This document shows positions 1 through 9,359 of a stretch of DNA of 64,000 bases, piece by piece. Numbering within the stretch: the stretch's first letter is position 1; every line of letters starts with the position of its first letter. Under the pieces are notes generated by a model, which had not been told where the DNA came from, searched no databases, and worked only from the letters and a program-made list of their open reading frames with translations. A program made the translations under genes and the position numbers. The DNA is taken from NCBI GenBank assembly GCA_050330205.1, contig JBHJOA010000004.1, positions 27,785 through 91,784 on the forward strand. Reading direction: 5' to 3'. This DNA comes from Pelagibius sp050330205. Its GTDB lineage: Bacteria; Pseudomonadota; Alphaproteobacteria; Kiloniellales; Kiloniellaceae.

Positions 1-666
1 CAGGGCGGCGGTCATGCCGCTGAGGGCGCCCAGGGTGGAGCCGTCCTTCAGCATGGTCGGATGATCGATCACCCGCATCATCTGGCTGCGCGGGCCGTAG
101 TACTCGGCGATGCCCAGGGCGTGGGCGGTCTGCGCCGGGCTGAGCCGCAATGCCCGCGCCGCGACGGCGGCCGCGGCCAGGGCGTTCCAGGCGCCGGAGG
201 TGTGATAGTCGGGCGCCGTCGCGTGCAGGGCGATGCCGGCGCGGGTGCCGACCTCGTAGCCGACGATCAGGCGGGCGAGGAACTCGGCGCCGCCACAGCG
301 CGCCATCTCGTCGCAGCAGGCGAGCAGCGCCGGGACCACCGTGACGCCGACGTGCCCCTTGGTGAGGCGGTGGCCGTCGTGGGCATCGACCGCGTCGATG
401 GTGCCGGCCCCGGCCATGGCGGCCGCGGGCGGCGCGACGCGGCGGCCGTCGAACAGCAGCCGGGCGCCGGCGCCGCCGGCACCGTGATGCCGGACGGCAT
501 GGTCGCGTAGGATGCGGCTCGCCTCGGTGGTGCCGCCGGCGGCGGCTACACCCAGGGTGTCCAGCAGGGCACGGCGGCCGGCGTGGCGGGCCGCCTCCGG
601 GATGTCGGCGCAGCGCAGACCGTGGATGAATTCGATGACGTCGTTCGGCACGTCGCGCGCCCCCAA
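1..666 (-). CDS. MmgE/PrpD family protein (3' part missing)
   Basis: The minus strand reads continuously to the window edge and gives an N-terminal fragment of about 222 residues of the MmgE/PrpD fold (2-methylcitrate dehydratase and relatives). Visible family blocks are the 'DTLGVAAAG' segment, the 'DAHDGHRLTKGHVGVTVVPALLA' type region (cited only in part as HRLTKGHVGVTVVPALL) and the 'GYEVGTRAG' segment. No ATG is available: a TTG at 666 is the first start after an in-frame stop, with a GTG at 651 as an alternative. The substrate cannot be told from the fragment, because the family includes 2-methylcitrate dehydratases, cis-aconitate decarboxylases and many unassigned members. It lies downstream of fliP on the same strand with an 86-bp gap and is probably unrelated to motility. 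Confidence 0.8.
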   Translation of the reverse strand, partial: MGARDVPNDVIEFIHGLRCADIPEAARHAGRRALLDTLGVAAAGGTTEASRILRDHAVRHHGAGGAGARLLFDGRRVAPPAAAMAGAGTIDAVDAHDGHRLTKGHVGVTVVPALLACCDEMARCGGAEFLARLIVGYEVGTRAGIALHATAPDYHTSGAWNALAAAAVAARALRLSPAQTAHALGIAEYYGPRSQMMRVIDHPTMLKDGSTLGALSGMTAAL

Positions 667-752
667 TGGTGGAGGCTCAGTCTGCGCGCGAGGACGGCGC
701 GGCTTCGGTCAGAAATCGCCACTCTCTGGCGCGGCACCGACCTTGGCGGCCG

Positions 753-1502
753 CTAGCCGCCGTAGCTCTGCACCAGGCTGCCAGCGACCATGTACCAGCC
801 GTCGACCAGCACGAAGAAGATCAGCTTGAAGGGCAGCGAGATCATCACCGGCGGCAGCATCATCATGCCCATGGACATGAGGATCGAGGCCACCACCATG
901 TCGATGATGAGGAAGGGAAGGAACAGCAGGAAGCCGATCTCGAAGGCGCGGCGAAGTTCGCTGATCATGAAGGCCGGGATGAGCGCGCGCATCGGCGTCG
1001 CCTCCGGCTCCTCGACCTCGCCCGCCTCGGTGATGTCGAGGAACAGGCGCAGGTCGTTCTCGCGCACGTGGCGCAGCATGAAATCGCGCACCGGCGCCTG
1101 GGCGCGGTCGAAGGCTTCGAGTTCGTTGATGTCCTCGGCGATCAGCGGCGCCAGCGCTTCGTCGTAGACCGCCTCGAGGGTCGGCATCATCACGAAAGCG
1201 GTAAGGAACAGCGCGAGGCTGACGATCACCGAATTGGGCGGTGTCTGCTGCAGGCCCATGGCGGTGCGCAGGAACGACAGCACCACCACGATGCGGGTGA
1301 AGGAGGTCATCATCACCAGGATCGACGGCGCCAGGCTGAGCACCGTGATCAGCGCGATCAGCTGAATGATGCGCCCGGTGGTTGTACCCGCGGTCTCGGC
1401 GCCGAGATCGAAGGTCAGCGCCTGGGCCAGCGCCTCGCCCGGCGCCAGCAGCAGGAGCAGCGCCGGCAGGGCGAGCGTGGCGAGGGACAGCCACCGCTTC
1501 AT
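753..1502 (-). CDS. fliP: Flagellar type III export apparatus protein FliP
   Basis: A 249-residue inner-membrane protein of the flagellar export gate (FliP-FliQ-FliR). It opens with a cleavable signal-like segment (MKRWLSLATLALPALLLLLA...), which is typical of FliP. Conserved blocks follow: 'MMTSFTRIVVVLSFLRTAMG', the 'QTPPNSVIVSLALFLTAFVM' region, and the C-terminal 'LPFLIIDMVVASILMSMGMM' transmembrane block. Its ATG overlaps the end of fliO by four bases, which suggests translational coupling. Length and domain content are normal. The gene is the last of the minus-strand csrA-to-fliP group, while its partners fliQ and fliR are on the plus strand 3 kb away. Confidence 0.97.
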   Translation of the reverse strand: MKRWLSLATLALPALLLLLAPGEALAQALTFDLGAETAGTTTGRIIQLIALITVLSLAPSILVMMTSFTRIVVVLSFLRTAMGLQQTPPNSVIVSLALFLTAFVMMPTLEAVYDEALAPLIAEDINELEAFDRAQAPVRDFMLRHVRENDLRLFLDITEAGEVEEPEATPMRALIPAFMISELRRAFEIGFLLFLPFLIIDMVVASILMSMGMMMLPPVMISLPFKLIFFVLVDGWYMVAGSLVQSYGG

Positions 1503-1882
1503 GATGCCGGCCCTCGCAGCTTGCCGAAGAAGCGCCCGACCAGGTCGGCGGCGCCATGCTTTGCCGGGGTGCCGGGGGCCGGCGCGGTTGGCTCGGTGGG
1601 CCGGGCCGGCGGAGCGGGGATGTCGCTCTCGATCAGCAGGTCGCCGGAGATGCCCAGCAGCACCAGATGCTCGCGGTCGTCGCGGCGCAGCAGCACCAGC
1701 TTGCGCTTGGCGTCCAGCGGGCGCACCTCCACCAGGGCGAGGCGGCGCTCGGCGCCGGGCGCCGGCGATATGGCGAGGCGGCTGCCGAAGCCCGAGCGGC
1801 GCAGCAGCGCCGCCAGCCCGGCGATCAGCAGCAGCACGAAGCCGAGCGCCAGGAAAAAGCGAAAGTACTCGCCGAGTTCCAT
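1499..1882 (-). CDS. fliO: Flagellar biosynthetic protein FliO
   Basis: A 127-residue protein with one N-terminal transmembrane helix (about residues 8-28, FFLALGFVLLLIAGLAALL), a basic linker and a small cytoplasmic beta-rich domain ('RLALVEVRPLDAKRKLVLLR'). This is the FliO layout; FliO helps assemble FliP into the export gate. The tail is proline/alanine rich. It lies directly upstream of fliP and overlaps it by four bases. FliO is poorly conserved, so the call rests on the fold-like block and on its position next to fliP. Confidence 0.88.
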   Translation of the reverse strand: MELGEYFRFFLALGFVLLLIAGLAALLRRSGFGSRLAISPAPGAERRLALVEVRPLDAKRKLVLLRRDDREHLVLLGISGDLLIESDIPAPPARPTEPTAPAPGTPAKHGAADLVGRFFGKLRGPAS

Positions 1883-1913
1883 CTGGGTTCCCCAATCGCC
1901 CCCGGAGTGACCT

Positions 1914-2240
1914 CTAGGCCTTGTCCGCCGGTGCGGTGTTGTAGGCGGTCAGCGCCTTGCGCCGCTCGCCGGCGGCGCTGAGAAGCTGCGCCAGCTCGCC
2001 GAGGCCCGCGCGCAGGTTCTCGCCCAGCTGGCTGACCTCCTCCAGCAGTCCGAACAGCCGCGGGCGCAGTTGGGAGGCCTCCTCCGGCGACAGCTTCTCG
2101 ACCGAGCGGCACAGCCACTTCACGTCCTGCTCGATGGGGTTGAGATCGACGATGGTGCCGCTCGACAGGCCCTGGCGCGCCTTGCGCAGGCGCGACGACA
2201 GCGAGTGCATCTCCGATTCGAGGGCGGCGGTCTGGCTCAC
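1914..2240 (-). CDS. Small helical protein of the flagellar operon, function unknown
   Basis: A 108-residue hydrophilic protein, almost entirely predicted alpha-helix with heptad-like stretches (for example 'ALESEMHSLSSRLRKARQG' and 'GLLEEVSQLGENLRAGLGEL'). It has no signal peptide and no transmembrane segment. It sits between fliO and the small FlhB homologue with short gaps (31 and 5 bp), so it should be co-transcribed with flagellar export genes. I do not recognise the family. An export chaperone or an FliO/FlhB accessory factor would fit its size and position, but that is inference only. Confidence 0.7.
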   Translation of the reverse strand: MSQTAALESEMHSLSSRLRKARQGLSSGTIVDLNPIEQDVKWLCRSVEKLSPEEASQLRPRLFGLLEEVSQLGENLRAGLGELAQLLSAAGERRKALTAYNTAPADKA

Positions 2241-2245
2241 GGCGG

Positions 2246-2620
2246 TTACTCCATCTCTGCGTTCGGGTCTTCGTGATGCCCGCTGCCGGGCGTGGTGGTC
2301 TGCGGCGCCGCGTCGGTCGGCCGGGCGTCGGTCATGTAGAGGTAGCGCAGGATCTCCGCGACGCCTGCAAGGGCCGCCAGCGGGATCTCGCTGTCCACCT
2401 CCACCGCCGCCAGGATCTCCGCGAGGTCGCTGTCGGTGCGCACCTTGACGCCGCGCTCGAAGGCGATCTGCAGGATCTGCTCGGCCACGGCGCCGCGTCC
2501 GCTGGCGATCACCCGCGGGGCGGACTGCGCCGATCCGGCGGCCGCCCCGGCGAGGGCCTCGGGCGTCACGTTCTCCAGTGCGATGGCGAGGCTGCGGTCG
2601 GGCCCGGGCTTCTGCGTCAC
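2246..2620 (-). CDS. FlhB C-terminal-domain homologue (EscU/YscU/HrcU-like small protein)
   Basis: About 124 residues that align by eye with the cytosolic C-terminal domain of FlhB. The segment 'PRVIASGRGAVAEQILQIAF' followed by 'GVKVRTDSDLAEIL' and 'DSEIPLAALAGVAEILRYLY' parallels FlhB's 'PRVVAKGVDNVALRIREVAE...IPPEHYKAVAEIIGYV'. It lacks the four FlhB membrane helices and the NPTH autocleavage motif. The GTG at 2620 is preferred because residues upstream of it look non-coding. Such free-standing FlhB C-terminal domains occur in some flagellated bacteria and can partly substitute for the FlhB cytosolic domain. It is co-directional with fliO and fliP. Confidence 0.82.
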   Translation of the reverse strand: MTQKPGPDRSLAIALENVTPEALAGAAAGSAQSAPRVIASGRGAVAEQILQIAFERGVKVRTDSDLAEILAAVEVDSEIPLAALAGVAEILRYLYMTDARPTDAAPQTTTPGSGHHEDPNAEME

Positions 2621-2700
2621 GATCGATCCATACTCCGGCCGCCGTTCCTGGGACCGGAGTCCCCGAGGATGACGGCTGACCCGATGGTGACCGATCATGC

Positions 2701-2715
2701 TTAACGAATGGTTAG
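2701..2715. promoter_or_regulatory. Candidate CtrA box upstream of the small FlhB/fliO/fliP operon
   Basis: The sequence TTAA-N7-TTAG matches the alphaproteobacterial CtrA consensus TTAA-N7-TTAA with one mismatch. On the minus strand it reads CTAACCATTCGTTAA and so contains the CCAT spacer often seen in CtrA sites. It lies about 80 bp upstream of the minus-strand GTG at 2620. CtrA control of flagellar operons is well known in alphaproteobacteria, but here it is inferred from the motif alone. Confidence 0.45.
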
Positions 2716-2801
2716 GGCGGGGCCGGCAAAGCCGCCGCCGGGCGGAAAAAACCGCTGCGATCAGAGTTGATTAGAGGCGTGGTGCGGGACCGCCGAAACC
2801 G

Positions 2802-3065
2802 TTAAGTGCCGGTATCCTTCTTGGGGTCGCCGGAGGGCGCGGCCGGGCCCTTGAGGGCCTCGGCAAGGGCCGCGTCGTCGTCCACCGCGGCGGCGGCGCG
2901 GTTTTCCTCCTGGATGCGCTCGAAAATCTCGCGGCGCAGCACGGTGGCGTCGCTCGGAAAGGTGAAGCCGAGCTTGATCGACTTGCCGCGGATGTCGACC
3001 ACGGTCACTTCGATATTGTCATTTATGATGACCGATTCGCCGATTTTCCGTGTCAGATAAAGCAT
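2802..3065 (-). CDS. csrA: Carbon storage regulator CsrA
   Basis: An 87-residue RNA-binding translational regulator. The N-terminal two thirds are the canonical CsrA fold: 'MLYLTRKIGESVIINDNIEV', 'VKLGF'-type strand (here SIKLGFTFPSDATVLRREIF) and helix 'IFERIQEEN'. The last ~25 residues form an alanine/proline-rich charged extension that is longer than in enterobacterial CsrA (about 61 residues). In flagellated bacteria CsrA commonly represses flagellin or other flagellar mRNAs. Its position at the divergent head of two flagellar transcription units supports that role here. Confidence 0.95.
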   Translation of the reverse strand: MLYLTRKIGESVIINDNIEVTVVDIRGKSIKLGFTFPSDATVLRREIFERIQEENRAAAAVDDDAALAEALKGPAAPSGDPKKDTGT

Positions 3066-3250
3066 GGCCCTCTTGGCTCCCCCCGTCCCGCGGGCCGTCG
3101 GCCGCGCGCCCCCGGATCTTGGTTAATAGACGCAATTTAGCGCGTTTTACTGATTCTTAACAAGGCAACCGTGATCATGGAGCCTAAAGGTCCCTGAACG
3201 CCGGGGGAACCGGGGCCTTCGACGCGCAAGATGCAGATATCAGGAACGCA

Positions 3251-3655
3251 ATGGACGGCAAGCCCGGAATCTTCAGCCTGCTCGGCAAGCGGATGGACTG
3301 GCTCGGCCAGCGCCAGAAGGTGCTGGCGCAGAATATCGCCAATGCCGACACGCCCGACTACGCGCCGCGCGATCTGAAGCCGCAGGAGTTCCGCCGCATG
3401 GTGGAGCGCCAGTTCACCGCCCTGCTGAAGCCGGCGGCGACCCAGGCCGGGCACATCCAGACCTCCACCCTGCGCGCCGACGACCGCGCCGTCGAGCAGA
3501 AGGATCGCTACGAAACCGCGCCCTCGGGCAATGCCGTGGTGGTCGAAGAGCAGCTCATCAAGGTCGCCCAGACGCAGAACGACTACAACGCCATCACCAA
3601 CCTCTACAAGAAGCAGGTGGCGATGATGAAGATGGCCCTGCGCGGCCGACAATAG
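3251..3655 (+). CDS. flgB: Flagellar basal-body rod protein FlgB
   Basis: A 134-residue proximal-rod subunit. The N-terminal motif 'RQKVLAQNIANADTPDYAPRDL' is the rod/hook signature, and the C-terminal 'LIKVAQTQNDYNAITNLYKK' helix is the FlgB-type pairing helix. ATG 3251 is preceded by AGGAA. It heads the plus-strand run flgB-flgC-fliE-fliQ-fliR-flhB and diverges from csrA across a 185-bp gap that must hold promoters for both directions. No sigma54-type (GG-N10-GC) promoter could be assigned confidently in that gap. Confidence 0.96.
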   Translation: MDGKPGIFSLLGKRMDWLGQRQKVLAQNIANADTPDYAPRDLKPQEFRRMVERQFTALLKPAATQAGHIQTSTLRADDRAVEQKDRYETAPSGNAVVVEEQLIKVAQTQNDYNAITNLYKKQVAMMKMALRGRQ

Positions 3656-3693
3656 ACCCGGTCGGCCCCGGAAACGCATAGGACGTCAAAGGC

Positions 3694-4101
3694 ATGGATC
3701 TGGAAAAGTCGCTGAACATCTCCGCTGCCGGCATGCGTGCCCAGGGCACGCGCCTGCGCGTGATCTCGGAGAACATCGCCAACGCCAATTCGACGGCGCA
3801 GACGCCGGGCGGCGAGCCCTACCGGCGCAAGCTGGTGACCTTCGACAACGAACTCGACCGCGCGCTGGGGCTGGAGACCGTGCGTGTCGATTCCATCGTC
3901 GCCGACCGCAGCGCCTTCAGCCGGCGCTACGAGCCGGGCCACCCGGCAGCCGACGCCGAAGGCTACGTGCTGACGCCCAACGTGAACTCGCTGATGGAGA
4001 TGGCCGACCTGCGCGAGGCGCAGCGGAGCTACGAGGCCAACCTCAAGGTCATCGAGTCCTCGCGCAACATGCTGCAGAAGACCATCGACATCCTGCGCTA
4101 G
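3694..4101 (+). CDS. flgC: Flagellar basal-body rod protein FlgC
   Basis: A 135-residue rod subunit. The N-terminal motif 'MRAQGTRLRVISENIANANS' and the C-terminal pair 'YVLTPNVNSLMEMADLREAQ' plus 'RSYEANLKVIESSRNMLQKT' are the classical FlgC signatures. It follows flgB by 38 bp and should be exported by the FliPQR/FlhB gate encoded beside it. Length is normal for the family. Compare the orphan FlgC-like gene at 27987-28400. Confidence 0.97.
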   Translation: MDLEKSLNISAAGMRAQGTRLRVISENIANANSTAQTPGGEPYRRKLVTFDNELDRALGLETVRVDSIVADRSAFSRRYEPGHPAADAEGYVLTPNVNSLMEMADLREAQRSYEANLKVIESSRNMLQKTIDILR

Positions 4102-4198
4102 ACCGCGCGCAGGCTTTTCGAGGCGCCAGGACGGCGCTTCCGACCCGCCAGGATGGCTGCCTTGGGTGCTCGCGTGAGAGCGTCCGACGGAGAGAGCC

Positions 4199-4507
4199 AT
4201 GACGACGAACATCACCGGGGCCGTCCAGGCCTATGACAGAATGCTGCGCCAGGGCGCTTCGCCCGGACTCGAGGCGCGCGACAGCGGCGGCGCCGACTTC
4301 TCCTCGATGCTGCGCCGCGCCGCCGAGCGCGCCGCAGACACCATGTTCGAGGGCGAGAGCCAGACCATCCAGGCCGCCGCCGGCACCGCCGACCTCACCC
4401 AGGTGGTTCTCGCCGTCTCCAAGGCCGAGATGACGCTGGAGACCGTGGTTACCCTGCGCGACAAGGTTATCCAGGCCTACCAGGACATCCTGCGCATGCC
4501 AATCTGA
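4199..4507 (+). CDS. fliE: Flagellar hook-basal body complex protein FliE
   Basis: A 102-residue protein that joins the MS ring to the rod. The C-terminal half carries the FliE pattern 'TADLTQVVLAVSKAEMTLET' followed by 'VTLRDKVIQAYQDILRMPI'. ATG 4199 follows a GAGAGAG purine run. The 97-bp gap before it and the 73-bp gap after it are larger than elsewhere in the run. The gap after it contains a perfect 8-bp GC hairpin (4513-4531, loop GCA) without a T-tract, which may separate mRNA segments. Confidence 0.95.
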   Translation: MTTNITGAVQAYDRMLRQGASPGLEARDSGGADFSSMLRRAAERAADTMFEGESQTIQAAAGTADLTQVVLAVSKAEMTLETVVTLRDKVIQAYQDILRMPI

Positions 4508-4580
4508 CGCGGCGGCCGGCGCAGCCGGCCGAAGCGCCAGACCGAAGCGGCAGGCCTGTGAAAGAGGGGAAGAGGGCAGG

Positions 4581-4847
4581 GTGAACAGCACCGACGCCAT
4601 TGAGATCGGCCGCGAGGCCATTTTCGTCATGTTGAAGATCGGCGCGCCGGTGATGCTGCTGGCGCTGGCCGTCGGCCTGGCCATCGCCCTGTTCCAGGCC
4701 CTGACCTCGATCCAGGAAATGACCCTGACCTTTGTGCCCAAGATCATCGTCATCTTCGTCGGCGTCATGCTGCTGCTGCCCTTCATGGTGACCAGCCTGA
4801 CGACCTTCTCCCAGGGGCTGTTCGACCGCATGATCGCCCTCGGGTAG
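4581..4847 (+). CDS. fliQ: Flagellar biosynthetic protein FliQ
   Basis: An 88-residue export-gate protein with two transmembrane helices: about residues 16-37 (IFVMLKIGAPVMLLALAVGL) and 50-75 (TFVPKIIVIFVGVMLLLPFM). The loop 'FQALTSIQEMTLTFVPKI' is the diagnostic FliQ block. The start is GTG 4581 after a GAGGGCAGG ribosome-binding region. It sits five bases before fliR, which matches their function in the same gate. Confidence 0.96.
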   Translation: MNSTDAIEIGREAIFVMLKIGAPVMLLALAVGLAIALFQALTSIQEMTLTFVPKIIVIFVGVMLLLPFMVTSLTTFSQGLFDRMIALG

Positions 4848-4852
4848 CCGCC

Positions 4853-5617
4853 ATGCTGGCGGAGCTGCTCCCCGAACAGGCCTTCACCCTGCTGCTGATC
4901 TTCGTGCGGCTCGGCAGCGCGCTGATGCTGCTGCCCGGTTTCGGCGAGAGCTACATCTCGCCGCGCGTACGCCTGCTGATCGCCCTCAGCGTGACCGTGG
5001 TCGTGCATCCGGTGCTGCCACCGGTCTTTCCGGCCCTGCCGGAGAGCGCCATGGCGCTGTTCCTGCTGATCTTCGGGGAGGCCTTCATCGGCCTGTTCCT
5101 GGGGTCGGTGGCGCGCCTGCTGATGGCGGCGCTGTCGATCGGCGGTATGATGATCGCGACGGTGACCGGCCTCGCCAACGCCCTCACCAACGACCCTACC
5201 GCGGCCGAGCAGGGCTCGATCGCCGGCTCGTTCCTGTCGATGATCGCGCTGATGATCATCATCATTCTCGACCTCCACCACGTGCTGCTGCGCGGCGTGA
5301 TCGAGAGCTATCAGCTGTTCCTGCCGGGGCAGGCGATCCTGGTCGGCGACATCTCGGAGATGGTCTCGCGGGTGGTCTCCAAGGCCTTCCTGCTCGGCTT
5401 CCAGATCGCCTCGCCGTTCATCGCCATGGGCCTGATCTTCAATCTCGGCCTCGGCCTGCTGGCGCGCCTGATGCCGCAGATGCAGGTTTTCTTCATCGCC
5501 ATCCCGCTGCAGATCCTCATCGGCATGGCCATCCTGATGGTGGCCTTGCCGGCGCTGCTCGGTTGGTTCATCGCCGGCTTCGAGGAAGTCACGCTGCCCT
5601 TCGCCGGGCTGCGCTAG
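4853..5617 (+). CDS. fliR: Flagellar biosynthetic protein FliR
   Basis: A 254-residue integral membrane protein with about six hydrophobic segments. It includes 'FVRLGSALMLLPGFGESYIS' near the N-terminus and 'IASPFIAMGLIFNLGLGLLA' with 'MQVFFIAIPLQILIGMAILM' near the C-terminus, all typical of FliR. FliR completes the FliP5Q4R1 gate. It is packed between fliQ (5 bp) and flhB (12 bp), so translation is probably coupled. Length is in the usual range. Confidence 0.96.
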   Translation: MLAELLPEQAFTLLLIFVRLGSALMLLPGFGESYISPRVRLLIALSVTVVVHPVLPPVFPALPESAMALFLLIFGEAFIGLFLGSVARLLMAALSIGGMMIATVTGLANALTNDPTAAEQGSIAGSFLSMIALMIIIILDLHHVLLRGVIESYQLFLPGQAILVGDISEMVSRVVSKAFLLGFQIASPFIAMGLIFNLGLGLLARLMPQMQVFFIAIPLQILIGMAILMVALPALLGWFIAGFEEVTLPFAGLR

Positions 5618-5629
5618 GGGAGGCGGGGC

Positions 5630-6715
5630 ATGGCCGGCGAAGAAGACGACTCACAAAAAACAGAAGAACCGACAAGTAAACGGCTTTCCGACGCCCGTGA
5701 GAAGGGCCAGGTCGCGCGCTCCCAGGAGGTCTCGCACTGGTTCATGATCCTGGCGCTGGCCATCGTCGTCGGCATCTTCTCGCCGGTGCTGATGGCCGAT
5801 ATCGGCGGCGTGCTGCGGCCGTTCCTGGAGCGGCCGCACCTGATACCGCTGGACAACGGCGCCATGGGCGACGTCCTCGCCGGCGCCGCCCTCGGCATCC
5901 TCAAGGCCGCGGCGATCCCACTGACCATCATCCTGGTGGCGGGTCTGGCCGCCGGCACCATTCAAAACGGTATTGTCGTCACCGCCGAGCAGATCCGTCC
6001 GAAGCTTTCCAACATCGGCTTCAAGCGCGGCTTCAAGAAGCTGTTTTCGACCCGTGCCCTGACTGATTTCCTGAAGGGCTTGCTGAAGCTGATCATCGTC
6101 GCCACCGTGGTCACGCTGATCGTCTGGCCGGACCGACATACCCTGCTGCTGATCCCGACCATGCCGGTGCCGGACGTGCTGGCGCTGGTGCGCGCGGAGG
6201 CGACCAAGGTGATCGTGGGGGTGCTGTCGGTGATGACCCTGATCACCCTCGCCGACATATTCTACCAGCGCTTCCAGCACCACAAGGAACTGCGCATGAC
6301 CAAGCAGCAGGTCAAGGACGAGCACAAGCAGTCCGAAGGCGACCCGCTGATCAAGAGCCGCCTGCGCCAGATCCGCGTGGAGCGTGCGCGCCGGCGCATG
6401 ATGGCGGCGGTGCCCGACGCCGACGTGGTGATCACCAACCCGACGCACTATGCCGTCGCCCTGAAATACGACCAGCGCACCATGGAGGCGCCGCGAGTGG
6501 TCGCCAAGGGCGTCGACAATGTCGCCCTGCGCATCCGCGAGGTCGCCGAGGAGAACGGCGTGGCCATCGTCGAGAACCCGCCGGTCGCCCGTGCGCTGCA
6601 CGCCAGCGTCGAGATCGACCAGGAGATCCCGCCGGAGCACTACAAGGCGGTGGCCGAGATCATCGGCTACGTCATGCGCCTGAAGAAGAACCTGCCGGCG
6701 CGCCGTCCGCGATAA
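5630..6715 (+). CDS. flhB: Flagellar export switch protein FlhB
   Basis: A 361-residue export specificity switch. The N-terminus is charged and begins 'EEDDSQKTEEPTSKRLSDAR', the family hallmark. Four transmembrane helices lie between about residues 30 and 210. The cytosolic domain carries the autocleavage motif N270-P271-T272-H273 in 'VVITNPTHYAVALKYD', followed by 'PRVVAKGVDNVALRIREVAE'. Cleavage after Asn270 switches export from rod/hook to filament substrates. It ends the flagellar run; the kinase gene follows after 76 bp. A second, uncleavable FlhB-like domain is encoded at 2246-2620. Confidence 0.97.
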   Translation: MAGEEDDSQKTEEPTSKRLSDAREKGQVARSQEVSHWFMILALAIVVGIFSPVLMADIGGVLRPFLERPHLIPLDNGAMGDVLAGAALGILKAAAIPLTIILVAGLAAGTIQNGIVVTAEQIRPKLSNIGFKRGFKKLFSTRALTDFLKGLLKLIIVATVVTLIVWPDRHTLLLIPTMPVPDVLALVRAEATKVIVGVLSVMTLITLADIFYQRFQHHKELRMTKQQVKDEHKQSEGDPLIKSRLRQIRVERARRRMMAAVPDADVVITNPTHYAVALKYDQRTMEAPRVVAKGVDNVALRIREVAEENGVAIVENPPVARALHASVEIDQEIPPEHYKAVAEIIGYVMRLKKNLPARRPR

Positions 6716-6762
6716 TTCGGCCGGCGCGACTCCTGCAATGGCGAATAGTCTTGGCCCCTTGG

Positions 6763-6780
6763 TTAATCTTGGTTAACCAT
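6763..6780. promoter_or_regulatory. CtrA-like site upstream of the hybrid kinase
   Basis: Two TTAA half-sites are separated by six bases rather than the canonical seven (TTAA-N6-TTAA). The second extends to TTAACCAT, the strong half-site seen in many CtrA targets. The site lies 12 bp before the TTG start of the CckA-like kinase, which in the family controls CtrA phosphorylation, so feedback is conceivable. The non-canonical spacing keeps confidence low. Confidence 0.3.
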
Positions 6781-6791
6781 TTGCCGTTAGC

Positions 6792-9197
<2,406 letters not shown>

Positions 9198-9255
9198 GCT
9201 GCTGGTGCGCTGCGGAATCCATAATTAGGGCAATTTGTCTCAAATTTTAGGGAAT

Positions 9256-9270
9256 GTTCTCATTTTGATC
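9256..9270. promoter_or_regulatory. LexA (SOS) box upstream of recA
   Basis: GTTC-N7-GATC matches the alphaproteobacterial LexA operator GTTC-N7-GTTC with a single mismatch. It lies 90-104 bp before the recA start, inside an AT-rich stretch that should hold the recA promoter. DNA damage would relieve LexA repression here. The assignment rests on motif plus gene identity. Confidence 0.65.
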
Positions 9271-9300
9271 CGTTTTCCGCTTGCCGAAAGGAGAACAAAG

Positions 9301-9342
9301 ATGGTACGCAGGGGCTTCATTGCAGTCCCGAGACCCCTATGA
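9301..9342 (+). CDS. Possible 13-residue leader peptide upstream of recA
   Basis: A short open frame (MVRRGFIAVPRPL, then TGA) begins 6 nt after a strong AGGAGA ribosome-binding sequence and ends 17 nt before the recA ATG. It lies between the LexA box and recA, so it would be on the recA mRNA. The peptide itself has no recognisable feature. It may be a translated leader that tunes recA expression, or a chance ORF behind a spurious Shine-Dalgarno sequence. Confidence 0.35.
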   Translation: MVRRGFIAVPRPL

Positions 9343-9359
9343 CATAAGGGAGACCGATG

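Noticed and set aside
3066..3250. Sigma54 promoter for flgB
   Set aside because: No GG-N10-GC element with convincing flanks was found in the csrA-flgB gap.
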